Part shown: positions 39,450 to 48,985 of the stretch, in pieces
Layout: every line of letters begins with the position of its first letter
Position numbering within the stretch: position 1 is the stretch's first letter
Source: an uncultured Pelagibacteraceae bacterium
Lineage (GTDB): Bacteria > Pseudomonadota > Alphaproteobacteria > Pelagibacterales > Pelagibacteraceae
DNA: 64,000 nucleotides
Direction of reading: 5' to 3'
Assembly: GCA_902543535.1 (NCBI GenBank)
Contig: CACBYG010000002.1
Coordinates: 1 to 64,000, forward strand
The notes under the pieces: generated by a model
The model's database searches: none
Told to the model about the DNA's origin: nothing
The model's input: only the letters and a program-made list of their open reading frames with translations
Translations under genes and position numbers: made by a program

Positions 39450-39977
39450 ATGTTTTTTACCAAAAAAAAAGTTTTAATAATGATTATTATTTGTTTAGTT
39501 GTTTTTATATTTACTTACAATGATGTTAAGTCAGAAGAAATTAAAGAAATTACTGGTTTTGCAAAAATTATTGATGGAGATACAATTAAAATAAGTAATA
39601 AAAAAATTAGGTTACATGGGATAGATGCTCCAGAAAAAAAACAAACATGTAAAAAGCCTTACCTAACAATTAGTGTTTTTTCGTTCACCAAGAGCTACTT
39701 ATGTGGACAAGTTTCTACTAATAAATTAACTAAAAAAATAAATAATCAAATTATAAAATGTAAGATAAAGGATGTTGATAGATATAATAGGCTTATTGGA
39801 GAGTGCTATAAAAGAAATTTAAATCTTAATTCATGGTTAGTATCAAACGGTTATGCAGTTGCTTATAGAAAGTATTCTAAAAAATATATTACAGATGAAA
39901 TGAATGCAAAAAATAATAAACTTGGTATTTGGCAGGGCAAATTTGAAATGCCATGGGATTTTAGAAGAAAAAATTAA
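39450..39977 (+). CDS. Exported or membrane-anchored thermonuclease (SNase-like) family protein
   Basis: Staphylococcal-nuclease-like OB-fold nuclease. The protein is 175 aa. An N-terminal hydrophobic segment (residues 8-23) after three lysines looks like a signal peptide or anchor. The active-site region reads AKIIDGDTIKISNKKIRLHGIDAPEKKQ, with D42, R54, D59 and E62 in the places of the nuclease metal and catalytic residues. A later Arg lies in DRYNRLIGECY, so all key residues are plausible. Four cysteines suggest disulphides in the periplasm. The natural role is unknown; uptake-related degradation of external nucleic acids is possible. Its stop is 2 bp from that of convergent soxG. Confidence 0.88.
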   Translation: MFFTKKKVLIMIIICLVVFIFTYNDVKSEEIKEITGFAKIIDGDTIKISNKKIRLHGIDAPEKKQTCKKPYLTISVFSFTKSYLCGQVSTNKLTKKINNQIIKCKIKDVDRYNRLIGECYKRNLNLNSWLVSNGYAVAYRKYSKKYITDEMNAKNNKLGIWQGKFEMPWDFRRKN

Positions 39978-39979
39978 AT

Positions 39980-40543
39980 TTATAATCTTGAAGCACTGTC
40001 ATTAATCCAGGACCAAAGATGTTGAGCAAAAGACCTTCTTACAAATAAATTAACAATTTGATCTCCCTTATTGTGAACTATAACATCTATATGATTTAAA
40101 ATTGTTTGCACAGATGAACCTTTTTTATCTTTAAATTCATTGAAATTGAATGGACTTCCTGCAGAAAATATTTCGTAGATATTTTTCCCTTTGATTTCTA
40201 ATTGAACAAATTGATCTGTAACATCAACTACGGAACCTAAATTTACTTTTGATATATCATTAAAAAGTATTTTATTTAATTCATATTCATTTGTATCTTT
40301 TTTCACCTCATCGTTAGTAACTATCATCCATTCATCAGGGCTAAGCCAAATAGCGGTTAATTTATCACTGATTGTTGAGGTATTAGCCTCTGTTGGAAGA
40401 AGCATATTTAGATTTTTACCTATATTAGTAAAAAATTCTCTTTTTTTACCTCTTAAATTTAATTTCATTGTAGGTGAAATTTCTTTAACAACGACACCAT
40501 TGTAGTTAATTTCTTTATTTGTTGCTGTTTTATAATTAAGCAT
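39980..40543 (-). CDS. soxG: Sarcosine oxidase gamma subunit
   Basis: Smallest-but-one subunit of heterotetrameric sarcosine oxidase. The protein is 187 aa, with a T-protein/GcvT-like fold. Visible family features are LTAIWLSPDEWMIVTNDE (about residues 65-82), VDVTDQFVQLEIKGKNIYEIFSAGSPFNF and VRRSFAQHLWSWI at the end. It is the last gene of the soxBDAG order and overlaps soxA by 8 bp. Confidence 0.94.
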   Translation of the reverse strand: MLNYKTATNKEINYNGVVVKEISPTMKLNLRGKKREFFTNIGKNLNMLLPTEANTSTISDKLTAIWLSPDEWMIVTNDEVKKDTNEYELNKILFNDISKVNLGSVVDVTDQFVQLEIKGKNIYEIFSAGSPFNFNEFKDKKGSSVQTILNHIDVIVHNKGDQIVNLFVRRSFAQHLWSWINDSASRL

Positions 40544-43541
40544 TTAGCCTCTCATTTTTCTCATCATAAAACACTGTATTAGACACGGTGACACTAATAT
40601 TTTTATTTTCCATTGGAATGAAAAGTTTTCTACCCATCATACTTTTTCCATCTTTAACAACTGCTAAAGCTATTGATTTATTAAGATTTGGGCTGAAATA
40701 ACTTGATGTTACATGACCAAGCATTTCAACTGGTTTTTGATTTAATTCAGAAACAATTTGAGCACCTTCTTCCAAAACAATATTTGGATCTTCAGTCAAT
40801 AAACCTACTAATTGTTTTCTATCTTCTTTCATTGTGTCGGATCTATAAAGTGATCTTTTTCCAATAAAGTCATATTTTTTCTTACTTACAATCCAGTCCA
40901 TTTGAAGATCAATAGGTGTCATTGTTCCATCTGTATCTTGACCTACAATTATAAAACCTTTTTCTGCTCTTAATAAATGCATTGTTTCTGTTCCATAGGG
41001 AGTAATATTAAATTCTTTTCCAGCCTCTATACATTTTTGCCATATAGCCTCACCATAACTTGCTGGTGCATTAATCTCATAACTCAGCTCACCCGTAAAA
41101 CTTATTCTCATAATTCTACATTTGATTTTATCAATTAATACCTCTTTAAATGACATGTGTGGAAAATTGTCATCTGATAAATCTAAATCAGGAATAATTT
41201 TATTTAAAATTTTTTTACTGTTAGGACCACATAGACTAGCTGTTGCAAAATGATCTGTGACAGAAGTTAAATATACGTCTAACTCGGGCCATTCAGTCTG
41301 AAGGTAATCTTCAAGTTTTCCTAAAACATTTGCAGCACCACCTGTTGTAGTTGTCATAATATAATGATTTTCACCTAGTCTCGTAGTAACACCATCATCA
41401 TAAACCATACCGTCCTCATTAAGCATCAATCCATATCTGCATTTACCAATAGCAAGTTTTGACCATGCGTTAGTGTAAACTCTATTTAAAAATTCAGAAG
41501 CATCACTTCCCTGAATATCAATTTTACCTAAGGTAGAAGCATCTAATATTCCAGCACTCTGTCTAGCTGCTTTACTTTCTCTTTGCACGGCTTGATGCAT
41601 TGTTTCATCTTCTTTAGGGTAATACCAAGATCTTTTCCACTGTCCAACATTTTCAAATTCAGCTTTATTTTTAATGTGCCAATCATTCATAGGAGTTCTT
41701 CGGAATGTATCAAAAAATTCTCCTACATTTCTTCCAACAATAGTTCCAAATGTTAAAGGAGTGTATGGTGGTCTAAAAGTTGTCGTCCCTAATTCTCCCA
41801 TTTTTACACCTGCTGTATCTGCAATGATTCCTAAAGCATGCATATTTCCAAGTTTACCTTGGTCAGTGCCCATTCCTGTTGTTGTATATCTTTTAACATG
41901 CTCGATTGATCTAAAACCCTCTCTTAATGCGAGTTTTATGTCTTTTGCTGTTGCATCATTTTGATAATCGACGAAAGGCTTAGTTTTACCAATAGTCTGA
42001 TCAGAGGGTAAAAGCCAAATATTTCTTTTTGAAGTTTCATGATCATTTTCTAATGTAATACCTTCAAAATCAGTTTTGTTGATGTTTAAAAAATTTTTTA
42101 ATTTATAATTTAAATTTGTAATTATTTCATCGAGTTCAAAGTCGCCCCCACAGGATCCAACACTAATTTGTTCTTTGGTATCAGTTTTAGGAATAAAAAT
42201 TTTTCGATTTTCATCAAAAGTTAGTTTACTACCAGATTGCGTGTATAAATGTACGGCAGGTGTCCAACCGCCTGCAATACCTAAGCAATCACAAGAAATA
42301 GAAATTTTACTACCAGTAACCGATGTACCGTCATTTGAAAGTTTCATTATAGATACGCCACTTAATCGTTTGTACCCTCTAGTATCAACAATTGTATGTG
42401 CCCAGTATATTTTTATACCAGCATCATTAATTTTTTTAATTATTTTTGCATCAGAATTTTCCCTGATATCTATAATAGCTTCAACCTTAATTCCTTTATT
42501 ATGCAATGATAAAGCACTTTCATAAGCACTATCATTATTTGTGAAAAAAATGTTTTTAGTTCCACATGCAACACCATAAAAATTACTATATTTTTTAATA
42601 GCTGAAGAGAGCATGATACCAGGTCTATCATTATTATTAAAAATTAGAGGTCTTTCTAGTGCACCTGTTGCTAAAATCACTTTTTTAGCTCTAATTTTAA
42701 GAAGTCGTTGTCTAATTTTATTTTTTTTGTCCTTTTTGACTAAATGATCTGTTAAATTTTCTCTAGCAAGTAAATAATTGTATTGATGATATGCAGCTAC
42801 GCTTGTTCTAGTTTTAATCTCAAGATTCTTAATATTTTTAAGTTCATTAATTTCTTTTTTTAACCATTCAGATGCTGAATTATGATTAATTTTATTGTCT
42901 TCATTTGCTTCAAATATTGTTGATCCACCAAGTTCATTCTTTTCATCTAAAAGTAAAGTTTTGAAATTATTTTTTGCTGCGTTTTTTGCTGCTAATATTC
43001 CAGATATACCAGCACCTACAACTAATACATCACAATGAATATTTCTATGGTCGTATATATCGGGATCTCTTGTATTTGGAGATTTGCCAAGGCCAGCAGA
43101 ATGTCTAATAAAAAATTCATACTTCTCCCAAAAACTTTTAGGCCACATAAAAGTTTTATAATAAAAGCCTGCTGGAAAGAGGGGAGCTAAAAAATTGTTT
43201 ATTCCACCTATATCAAAATTAACACTTGGCCAACAATTTTGGCTAGATGCTTCTAAACCTTCATAAATTTCTATTTCTGTTGCTCTTGCATTTGGTTCTG
43301 TAATATTTGAATTAGGATTTACTTGGACGATTGCATTTGGTTCCTCAGAACCAGAAGTCATAATTCCTCGTGGTCGATGATATTTAAAGCTTCTACCAAC
43401 TAAATGAATATTGTTTGCTATTAAAGCAGATGCTAAAGTATCTCCTTTAAAACCATAGTATGTTTTTCCATCAAACTTAAATGAAATTCTATTAGTCTCG
43501 TCTATAAATTCACTTGATTTTACCCTTAGATTTTGTGTCAT
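40536..43541 (-). CDS. soxA: Sarcosine oxidase alpha subunit
   Basis: Large subunit of the enzyme that oxidises sarcosine (N-methylglycine) to glycine, passing the methyl group to tetrahydrofolate. From ATG 43541 it has 1001 aa; an ATG at 43565 would add eight residues inside soxD. The N-terminus has a ferredoxin-like domain (FKFDGKTYYGFKGDTLASALIANN). Next come an NAD-binding Rossmann fold (VLVVGAGISGILAAKNAAKN, about residue 175) and an FAD/NAD domain with LGIAGGWTPAVHLY. The C-terminal 400 residues are GcvT-like (HQAVQRESKAARQSAGILDA ... GYGTETMHLLRAEKGFIIVGQDTDG-type). The stop of soxD lies one base before the start. Confidence 0.96.
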   Translation of the reverse strand: MTQNLRVKSSEFIDETNRISFKFDGKTYYGFKGDTLASALIANNIHLVGRSFKYHRPRGIMTSGSEEPNAIVQVNPNSNITEPNARATEIEIYEGLEASSQNCWPSVNFDIGGINNFLAPLFPAGFYYKTFMWPKSFWEKYEFFIRHSAGLGKSPNTRDPDIYDHRNIHCDVLVVGAGISGILAAKNAAKNNFKTLLLDEKNELGGSTIFEANEDNKINHNSASEWLKKEINELKNIKNLEIKTRTSVAAYHQYNYLLARENLTDHLVKKDKKNKIRQRLLKIRAKKVILATGALERPLIFNNNDRPGIMLSSAIKKYSNFYGVACGTKNIFFTNNDSAYESALSLHNKGIKVEAIIDIRENSDAKIIKKINDAGIKIYWAHTIVDTRGYKRLSGVSIMKLSNDGTSVTGSKISISCDCLGIAGGWTPAVHLYTQSGSKLTFDENRKIFIPKTDTKEQISVGSCGGDFELDEIITNLNYKLKNFLNINKTDFEGITLENDHETSKRNIWLLPSDQTIGKTKPFVDYQNDATAKDIKLALREGFRSIEHVKRYTTTGMGTDQGKLGNMHALGIIADTAGVKMGELGTTTFRPPYTPLTFGTIVGRNVGEFFDTFRRTPMNDWHIKNKAEFENVGQWKRSWYYPKEDETMHQAVQRESKAARQSAGILDASTLGKIDIQGSDASEFLNRVYTNAWSKLAIGKCRYGLMLNEDGMVYDDGVTTRLGENHYIMTTTTGGAANVLGKLEDYLQTEWPELDVYLTSVTDHFATASLCGPNSKKILNKIIPDLDLSDDNFPHMSFKEVLIDKIKCRIMRISFTGELSYEINAPASYGEAIWQKCIEAGKEFNITPYGTETMHLLRAEKGFIIVGQDTDGTMTPIDLQMDWIVSKKKYDFIGKRSLYRSDTMKEDRKQLVGLLTEDPNIVLEEGAQIVSELNQKPVEMLGHVTSSYFSPNLNKSIALAVVKDGKSMMGRKLFIPMENKNISVTVSNTVFYDEKNERLNA

Positions 43542-43542
43542 T

Positions 43543-43818
43543 TTATTGTGTTGGTGGTTTTTCACCCATTTTATAAATTGCTTTTATTTCATCATTAGAT
43601 GTATCTCTAGCCATATTAAACCATTTACGACAACCATGGGCATGGTTCCATCTTTCAAACTGCACACCTTTAATATTTTTTCTCATAAATAAATATTCTG
43701 CCCATTCATCATCACTTAATTCAGTTGGTTGTTTGGGTCTTTCAATGTGAGCTTCCCCACCAGCTTTAAATTCTTGCTGATCTCTTTCTCCACAATATGG
43801 ACAATTAATTAAAAACAT
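43543..43818 (-). CDS. soxD: Sarcosine oxidase delta subunit
   Basis: Small zinc-binding subunit of the heterotetrameric oxidase. The protein is 91 aa. The zinc ligands known for this family are exactly placed: C6 and C9 in NCPYCGERDQQEF, H59 and C63 in NHAHGCRKWF. The ARDT sequence near residue 70 is also conserved. It overlaps soxB by one base and lies between soxB and soxA, the standard order. Confidence 0.97.
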   Translation of the reverse strand: MFLINCPYCGERDQQEFKAGGEAHIERPKQPTELSDDEWAEYLFMRKNIKGVQFERWNHAHGCRKWFNMARDTSNDEIKAIYKMGEKPPTQ

Positions 43819-45071
43819 TAATGTGCAACTGCTGCAGCACCATGTTCATCTACAAGGTCACCACTTACAAATCTATTTAAATTAAATGCAGCATTCAGTT
43901 TATGAGGTTCGTCATTAGCAATAGTATGAGCAAATAAGTCTCCAGAACCAGGTGTTGCTTTAAATCCACCTGTACCCCAACCACAATTAAAATATAATCC
44001 TTTGATTGATGTTTTGCTTAGAATAGGACTTGCATCAGGGCATATATCAACAATACCACCCCATTGCCTTAACATTCTCATACGACTAAAAATTGGATAT
44101 AATTCTAAAATAGCATTCAAAGTGCCTTCTACAATTTGATGACTACCTTTTTGAGAATAAGAAATATAATCATCTGTACCAGCACCTATAACTAGCTCAC
44201 CTTTATCTGATTGACTAACGTATGCATGAACAGCATTTGACATAACAACTGTGTCAATAATTGGTTTCACAGGTTCAGAAACTAAAGCTTGCAAAGGTTT
44301 ACTTTCAAGTGGAAGTTTTAAACCTGCCATTTTGGCAACTACGCTAGAATGCCCTGCCGCAACTACACCAATTTTTTTAGTTTTAATAAATCCTTTTGTT
44401 GTTTCTATACCCTCAACTGTATCACCACTTCTCTTGATAGCTTTAACTTCACAGTTTTGAATGATATCAACTCCCATTTCATCTGCACCCCTTGCATATC
44501 CCCACGCAACTGCATCATGTCTTGCAGTGCCAGCTCTTCTTTGTAAAGTGCCACCCAAAACAGGATATCTAATATCTTGTGATGTATTTATAATTGGACA
44601 AAATTTTTTTACTTCTTCAGTATTTAAATAAACTGCATCTATTCCATTGAGTCTATTAGCATGAGTTCTTCTTTTCAAATCCCTTACATCTTGCAAATTG
44701 TGAGCAAGATTCATCACACCTCTTTGGCTAAACATAACATTGTAATTTAGTTCTTGTGATAAACCTTCCCATATTTTTAAGGCATGATCATACAAACCAG
44801 CACTAGCATCCCATAAATAATTTGATCTAATAATTGTTGTATTACGTCCAGTGTTTCCACCGCCAATCCAACCTTTTTCTACTACAGCTATGTTTTGCAT
44901 ATTATGTTTTTTTGCCAAGTAATAAGCTGTTGCTAAACCATGACCACCACCACCAACAATTACAGCATCATATTCTTTTTTAGGAGCTGGATCTTTCCAT
45001 GCTCTTTGCCAATTTTCATGATATGACAAAGCATTTTTGAACAAAGAAAATATAGAGTACTTATTTCTCAT
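43818..45071 (-). CDS. soxB: Sarcosine oxidase beta subunit
   Basis: FAD- and FMN-carrying subunit with the sarcosine-oxidising site. The protein is 417 aa. The dinucleotide motif is [22 protein letters not shown] (about residues 35-56), followed by [24 protein letters not shown], in which a His/Arg-rich flavin site is expected. The C-terminal FAD segment reads [24 protein letters not shown]. It is the first gene of the operon. The 67-bp divergent gap to tRNA-Ser contains no glycine-riboswitch-sized element. The enzyme allows use of sarcosine from glycine betaine breakdown, and its methylene-THF product links to glyA (58447). Confidence 0.97.
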   Translation of the reverse strand: MRNKYSIFSLFKNALSYHENWQRAWKDPAPKKEYDAVIVGGGGHGLATAYYLAKKHNMQNIAVVEKGWIGGGNTGRNTTIIRSNYLWDASAGLYDHALKIWEGLSQELNYNVMFSQRGVMNLAHNLQDVRDLKRRTHANRLNGIDAVYLNTEEVKKFCPIINTSQDIRYPVLGGTLQRRAGTARHDAVAWGYARGADEMGVDIIQNCEVKAIKRSGDTVEGIETTKGFIKTKKIGVVAAGHSSVVAKMAGLKLPLESKPLQALVSEPVKPIIDTVVMSNAVHAYVSQSDKGELVIGAGTDDYISYSQKGSHQIVEGTLNAILELYPIFSRMRMLRQWGGIVDICPDASPILSKTSIKGLYFNCGWGTGGFKATPGSGDLFAHTIANDEPHKLNAAFNLNRFVSGDLVDEHGAAAVAH

Positions 45072-45098
45072 AATAATTGAATAATTACTTTATAAACA

Positions 45099-45126
45099 TT
45101 GAATTTTCAATACAATCGCATAATAC
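45099..45126 (+). promoter_or_regulatory. Putative tRNA-Ser promoter
   Basis: TTGAAT (45099-45104) and TAATAC (45121-45126), spaced 16 bp, precede the tRNA by 12 bp, which places a start about six bases before the mature 5' end. Both hexamers match the sigma70 consensus in at least four positions. Confidence 0.5.
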
Positions 45127-45138
45127 ACAATGTCATAT

Positions 45139-45230
45139 GGAAGAGTGGGTGAGAGGCTGAAACCAGTCGTTTGCTAAATGACCGTGCGAGGAAACTTGTA
45201 CCGAGGGTTCGAATCCCTCCTCTTCCGCCA
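45139..45230 (+). tRNA. tRNA-Ser (anticodon GCT), CCA encoded
   Basis: Class II tRNA of 92 nt reading AGC/AGU serine codons. The acceptor stem GGAAGAG pairs with CTCTTCC (45220-45226), followed by discriminator G and genomic CCA (45228-45230). The anticodon stem GTCGT/ATGAC (one G-T pair) closes the loop TTGCTAA with GCT at its centre. A long variable arm, typical of tRNA-Ser, follows, and the T arm is GAGGG-TTCGAAT-CCCTC. It lies between the divergent sox operon and the convergent TPR gene, whose stop is 11 bp downstream. Confidence 0.97.
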
Positions 45231-45241
45231 AACTCAATGAT

Positions 45242-46717
45242 TTAAATAAGTTCTTTTTTTAGTCTATCAAAAGTGCTTCTCCAATTATAAACATCTTCTT
45301 GCTGAATAATTTTCAAGTTTGGATAAAAACATCTATTTTTAAGTTCAATATACCATCTCCATTCAGGATTATAGCTTAATAAAAGATATGTATTAATCTT
45401 TAATGTGCCTGCAAGGTGAGCAATAGCTGTATCAGAAGTAATTAATAAATCTATATTTTTTAAAATGGAGATAGTATCTTCAAAGGAGTTTTCACCAAGA
45501 TCAATTTCATTAGATAAATCAATTAATTTATCCTCAAAATTATTTTGCTTAATTTGCTCAGTTCCAAAATTTTTTTGAACACTAATAAATGTATATTTAT
45601 CAATACTTAAAATATCTTTGAAATAAGAAAGTTTAATAGATCTAATATCGTCAAACAAAAAATTTTTGTCACCCTGCCAATTTAAAGCTATAATTGGTTT
45701 CTTAAACTCACTTAATCTATTTTTCCACTTAATATTTTTATTTTCATTATTTACTATATAAGGAATACAGTTTTGGAACTTCTGGAATTTTCTATAAAAA
45801 ATTCCAGGTAAACTTAACAAGTGCTGGTAATAATCAATTTTCTCTATTTCATTTATATCTGAAATAATTTGAAAAGGTGTATCTTTAAAAAGATGTTTTA
45901 TGTTTATATCTGTATAAAAAATGATCTTAGCATCATAATTATCTTTTATTAGATAAAGGTACCGAAAAAATTGTATAGAATCACCGATACCTTGTTCAGA
46001 GATTATTAATATTGTTTTTTTATTAAGATTTTCGCCAACCCATTCTATAGTGTTAAACTTGGATTTTACTTTAGTTAGTTTTTCTCTTTGTTCGATTTTT
46101 TCTTTTCTAAATTCATAAAATTTAAAAGCATTATCAAGTTCATCAAGTGCAAAATAGCACCAACTCATATTGAATTTTGACCATTTATAATCTTTTTTTA
46201 GCTCTAAAACTTTTTCATAAAACTCTAAAGCAAGCTTAAATTTTTTAATCCTTAAATAAATATGTGCCAGGTTCAGATATGCGTATACATAATTTTTGTC
46301 TATTTCTAAACAAAGTTTAAAAAGTTCTCTAGCCGTATCAAATTTTTTTTTAGAAAAATGGATCAATCCTTTATGATACACTGCTGTTAAATTATCCTTA
46401 TTTTGACTTATTACCTTATCAAAATAAAATTCAGAACGTTCATAATTTTGTTCTTTAAAAAAAATAAGTCCTAAATTTAAATTCGCATCCTTATGTTTTT
46501 TATCAATCTCAATTATTTTGTAAAAATTGCTTTTAGCTTTTAAAGGTTCTTCCTTTTTTATGTGAATAATGCCTAAAAACATTAGACCAATTAGTTTTGT
46601 TTTTTTATTCTTTTTTAATTCTTCAAATATTTTTATTGCATCAGGATATTTTTCAACTTCTATTAGCTTTATACCTTGATTGATTTTATTTTGTAGAACT
46701 GTATCTTCGTAATTCAT
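45242..46717 (-). CDS. TPR-repeat protein with C-terminal glycosyltransferase-like domain
   Basis: The protein is 491 aa. The N-terminal ~220 residues are helical TPR-like repeats (for example KDANLNLGLIFFKEQNYERSEFYFDKVI and YAYLNLAHIYLRIKKFKLALEFYEKVLEL). The C-terminal part resembles heptosyltransferase/GT9- or GT41-like folds found after TPRs in bacteria: KTILIISEQGIGDSIQFFRYL, IALNWQGDKN, and LLITSDTAIAHLAGTLKINTYLLL with EWRWY. This is a recurring architecture whose substrates are mostly unknown; protein or cell-surface glycosylation is an inference. It lies 8 bp downstream of the lytic transglycosylase gene, with which it may be co-transcribed. Confidence 0.85.
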   Translation of the reverse strand: MNYEDTVLQNKINQGIKLIEVEKYPDAIKIFEELKKNKKTKLIGLMFLGIIHIKKEEPLKAKSNFYKIIEIDKKHKDANLNLGLIFFKEQNYERSEFYFDKVISQNKDNLTAVYHKGLIHFSKKKFDTARELFKLCLEIDKNYVYAYLNLAHIYLRIKKFKLALEFYEKVLELKKDYKWSKFNMSWCYFALDELDNAFKFYEFRKEKIEQREKLTKVKSKFNTIEWVGENLNKKTILIISEQGIGDSIQFFRYLYLIKDNYDAKIIFYTDINIKHLFKDTPFQIISDINEIEKIDYYQHLLSLPGIFYRKFQKFQNCIPYIVNNENKNIKWKNRLSEFKKPIIALNWQGDKNFLFDDIRSIKLSYFKDILSIDKYTFISVQKNFGTEQIKQNNFEDKLIDLSNEIDLGENSFEDTISILKNIDLLITSDTAIAHLAGTLKINTYLLLSYNPEWRWYIELKNRCFYPNLKIIQQEDVYNWRSTFDRLKKELI

Positions 46718-46725
46718 TTATAATA

Positions 46726-48942
46726 TTAGAATAGTGGTTTATTATCGAAGAAATTAATCATATTAACTGGTTTTTGTTCCAGGACGTACCTATAAACATT
46801 ATAATTTTCCATAACACGTTGTACATAGTTTCGTGTCTCTCTAAATTTTATTAACTCTACCCAATCAACATAACTAATTTCTTTTTTTTGTGGATTTTTA
46901 TTAATTCTTTTCCAGTACTTCACTCTATTAGGTCCAGCATTATATGCAGCAACAGCAAAAGGGTATGCACCATCATACTGCAATATGAGACCTGCAATAT
47001 AGTGTGAACCTAGATTGATATTATATTCAGGATCTGTAGTTAGTCTTGATTTTGAATAAGGGAGTTTTGCTTGTTTAGAAACTAATTTAGCAGTGTAGGG
47101 CATTAATTGCATTAATCCTTTTGCCCCTGCATGACTGTTAGCCGCTAAGTCAAATTCACTCTCTTGTCTTATTATAGATAAAATTAAAGCACTATCTGGA
47201 ATTTTTCTTCCATTAATACTTTGTGGTGTACTTATAATTGGGTAGTTAAATTTATTATGAAATCTTTTTTGATACGATGCGATTTTAGAAATTTGAATTG
47301 CGAAGTCATACCTGTTTATATTAGTTGCAAGTTCAGCTGCCAGTATTTCACTTCCTTTTGAAATATCATCATTCGCTAAATGCCTTAGGATAAATTTTGT
47401 ATACTTATCTTTTTTTAGCTCATCTAGAAGATAAGTAATTTTTACCAGTTCTTTATTAAAAAAGACAAGCCGATATTTTTTATCTACTTGCATGTCTTTT
47501 CTAAGTTCAAATTTTCCATTTGGATTGATCTTTAAAAATGCTAATTGACCATAATAAGTAGTTAAATATTTCGATGCTTCTAAATACCATTTATTAGATT
47601 GTTCTTTATCTCCAAGTTTTTCATAAGCACTAGCAAGCCAATAAGCTCCTCTGGAAGTACTAATTGGATAGTTAACGTTATCATAAAAATTTTTAAAATG
47701 ATTTTTAGCTGTTAAAGGATCGTTTAAAAAGCTCAAAGCTATCCAGCCACTCATCCATTCTGCTGCCGCAAATTCAGACCCTTCGGTCATACCGTGATTA
47801 CTTGATATTTTATAAGCAATTTCGTATTTTTTTTTATAAATTAGAGCTCGTGAAATTATTTCTCTCTCTTTCCACCATTTTTCTGGCATCACTAAATAGT
47901 CTTTGTCATTTCTAATCTTTAGTAGAATCTCTGTCGAAGAGTCAACACGACCTTTTTTTCTTCTCCATTTTAAACGGTCGTAATTAAGTCCTGCATCATT
48001 TTTAAATTTTTGTGGTACATTTTTAATCGCTTGGTCAACCCCATAACCTTTGCTTATTAATATTTGTCTGGCTGTATATAAAAGCTCATAATCTTTTGGC
48101 AAATATCTTGTTAATCTTTTAAGATCCCAATGTTTTCCATTCCATGCAAGATAATCTGCTCTTTTAATATAATCATTTTTATTTAGACTTTTTTTAAATT
48201 TTTTTCTAAAAAACTTTAAATCATTTCTAGATAATTTTGCTGTAATCCAACCCTCTTTAATTAAATTTGTACCCTTAGATTTATCACCAATTAGTAGGTG
48301 ACTTTCACCTAATATCATTTTACCATATCCGCTAAGTGGTTCGTTCGTCTTAAACCAATTGATGATCTTCTTGGGTGAAACATTTGCTGTAGACAATTTA
48401 TGTTCTGCCAAATATCTTAATCTATCAATTCTTGGATATTCGGGATTACTATCTATAAACACCTTATAATCATAAAAAGAAGCTTGATTTCCTGTTGTTA
48501 GTAGATGTCTCCACTGAATAAAATTATAAATAGATTTATCCTTAGCTTTTTTGGAAATACTTAAAGCTGAAGTCCATTTGCTTTTTTGCATTTCAGAAAT
48601 TGCTTTTTTTGCTAAACCAAAATCTTTTTTGCTATAATATTTTGATATTTTGATATTTTTAGTTGTTTTTACTCCTGCTATAATTGGTTTTTTTTTAGGA
48701 ATTTTAAAACTTAACTTCTTTTCTTTTTTTTCTTCAATAATAATTTTTTTTTCAACCTTTTTTAATTTTGTAGGTTTTTTAAGAGGCGTAATAATGTTTT
48801 TGGATATTTTTTTTATTATCTCTTCTGATGATAAAGACGGTTTTTGAGGAGGAATAATTGGTATGCTCTCTGCATAAAGATTAGTTATTTTAAGAGAAAC
48901 AAATAAGACCATTCCAATAATAACTAATATTTTTTTGCACAT
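46726..48942 (-). CDS. Soluble lytic murein transglycosylase (Slt-like)
   Basis: Cleaves peptidoglycan glycan strands, forming 1,6-anhydromuramyl ends, in the periplasm. The protein is 738 aa. An N-terminal signal peptide (hydrophobic residues about 5-23) is followed by a Pro/Lys-rich region (PIIPPQKPSLSSEEIIKKI and further Lys-Pro stretches to about residue 95). Next comes the long alpha-superhelical region of Slt70-like enzymes. The SLT catalytic domain has the catalytic glutamate E594 in SIIRQESEFDLAANSHAGAKGLMQLMP and the later PFAVAAYNAGPNRVKYW and ETRNYVQRVMENYNVYRY. The Lys-rich linker is longer than usual. It is divergent from dapA over 43 bp. Confidence 0.94.
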   Translation of the reverse strand: MCKKILVIIGMVLFVSLKITNLYAESIPIIPPQKPSLSSEEIIKKISKNIITPLKKPTKLKKVEKKIIIEEKKEKKLSFKIPKKKPIIAGVKTTKNIKISKYYSKKDFGLAKKAISEMQKSKWTSALSISKKAKDKSIYNFIQWRHLLTTGNQASFYDYKVFIDSNPEYPRIDRLRYLAEHKLSTANVSPKKIINWFKTNEPLSGYGKMILGESHLLIGDKSKGTNLIKEGWITAKLSRNDLKFFRKKFKKSLNKNDYIKRADYLAWNGKHWDLKRLTRYLPKDYELLYTARQILISKGYGVDQAIKNVPQKFKNDAGLNYDRLKWRRKKGRVDSSTEILLKIRNDKDYLVMPEKWWKEREIISRALIYKKKYEIAYKISSNHGMTEGSEFAAAEWMSGWIALSFLNDPLTAKNHFKNFYDNVNYPISTSRGAYWLASAYEKLGDKEQSNKWYLEASKYLTTYYGQLAFLKINPNGKFELRKDMQVDKKYRLVFFNKELVKITYLLDELKKDKYTKFILRHLANDDISKGSEILAAELATNINRYDFAIQISKIASYQKRFHNKFNYPIISTPQSINGRKIPDSALILSIIRQESEFDLAANSHAGAKGLMQLMPYTAKLVSKQAKLPYSKSRLTTDPEYNINLGSHYIAGLILQYDGAYPFAVAAYNAGPNRVKYWKRINKNPQKKEISYVDWVELIKFRETRNYVQRVMENYNVYRYVLEQKPVNMINFFDNKPLF

Positions 48943-48985
48943 AATCTTTTAGTATATGAATCTGTAAACTATGTTATAAGTATTT

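Noticed and set aside
45072-45138. Possible glycine riboswitch before the sox operon
   Set aside because: Only 67 bp separate soxB from the tRNA; no glycine-aptamer-like pairing is visible, and part of the space is occupied by the tRNA promoter.
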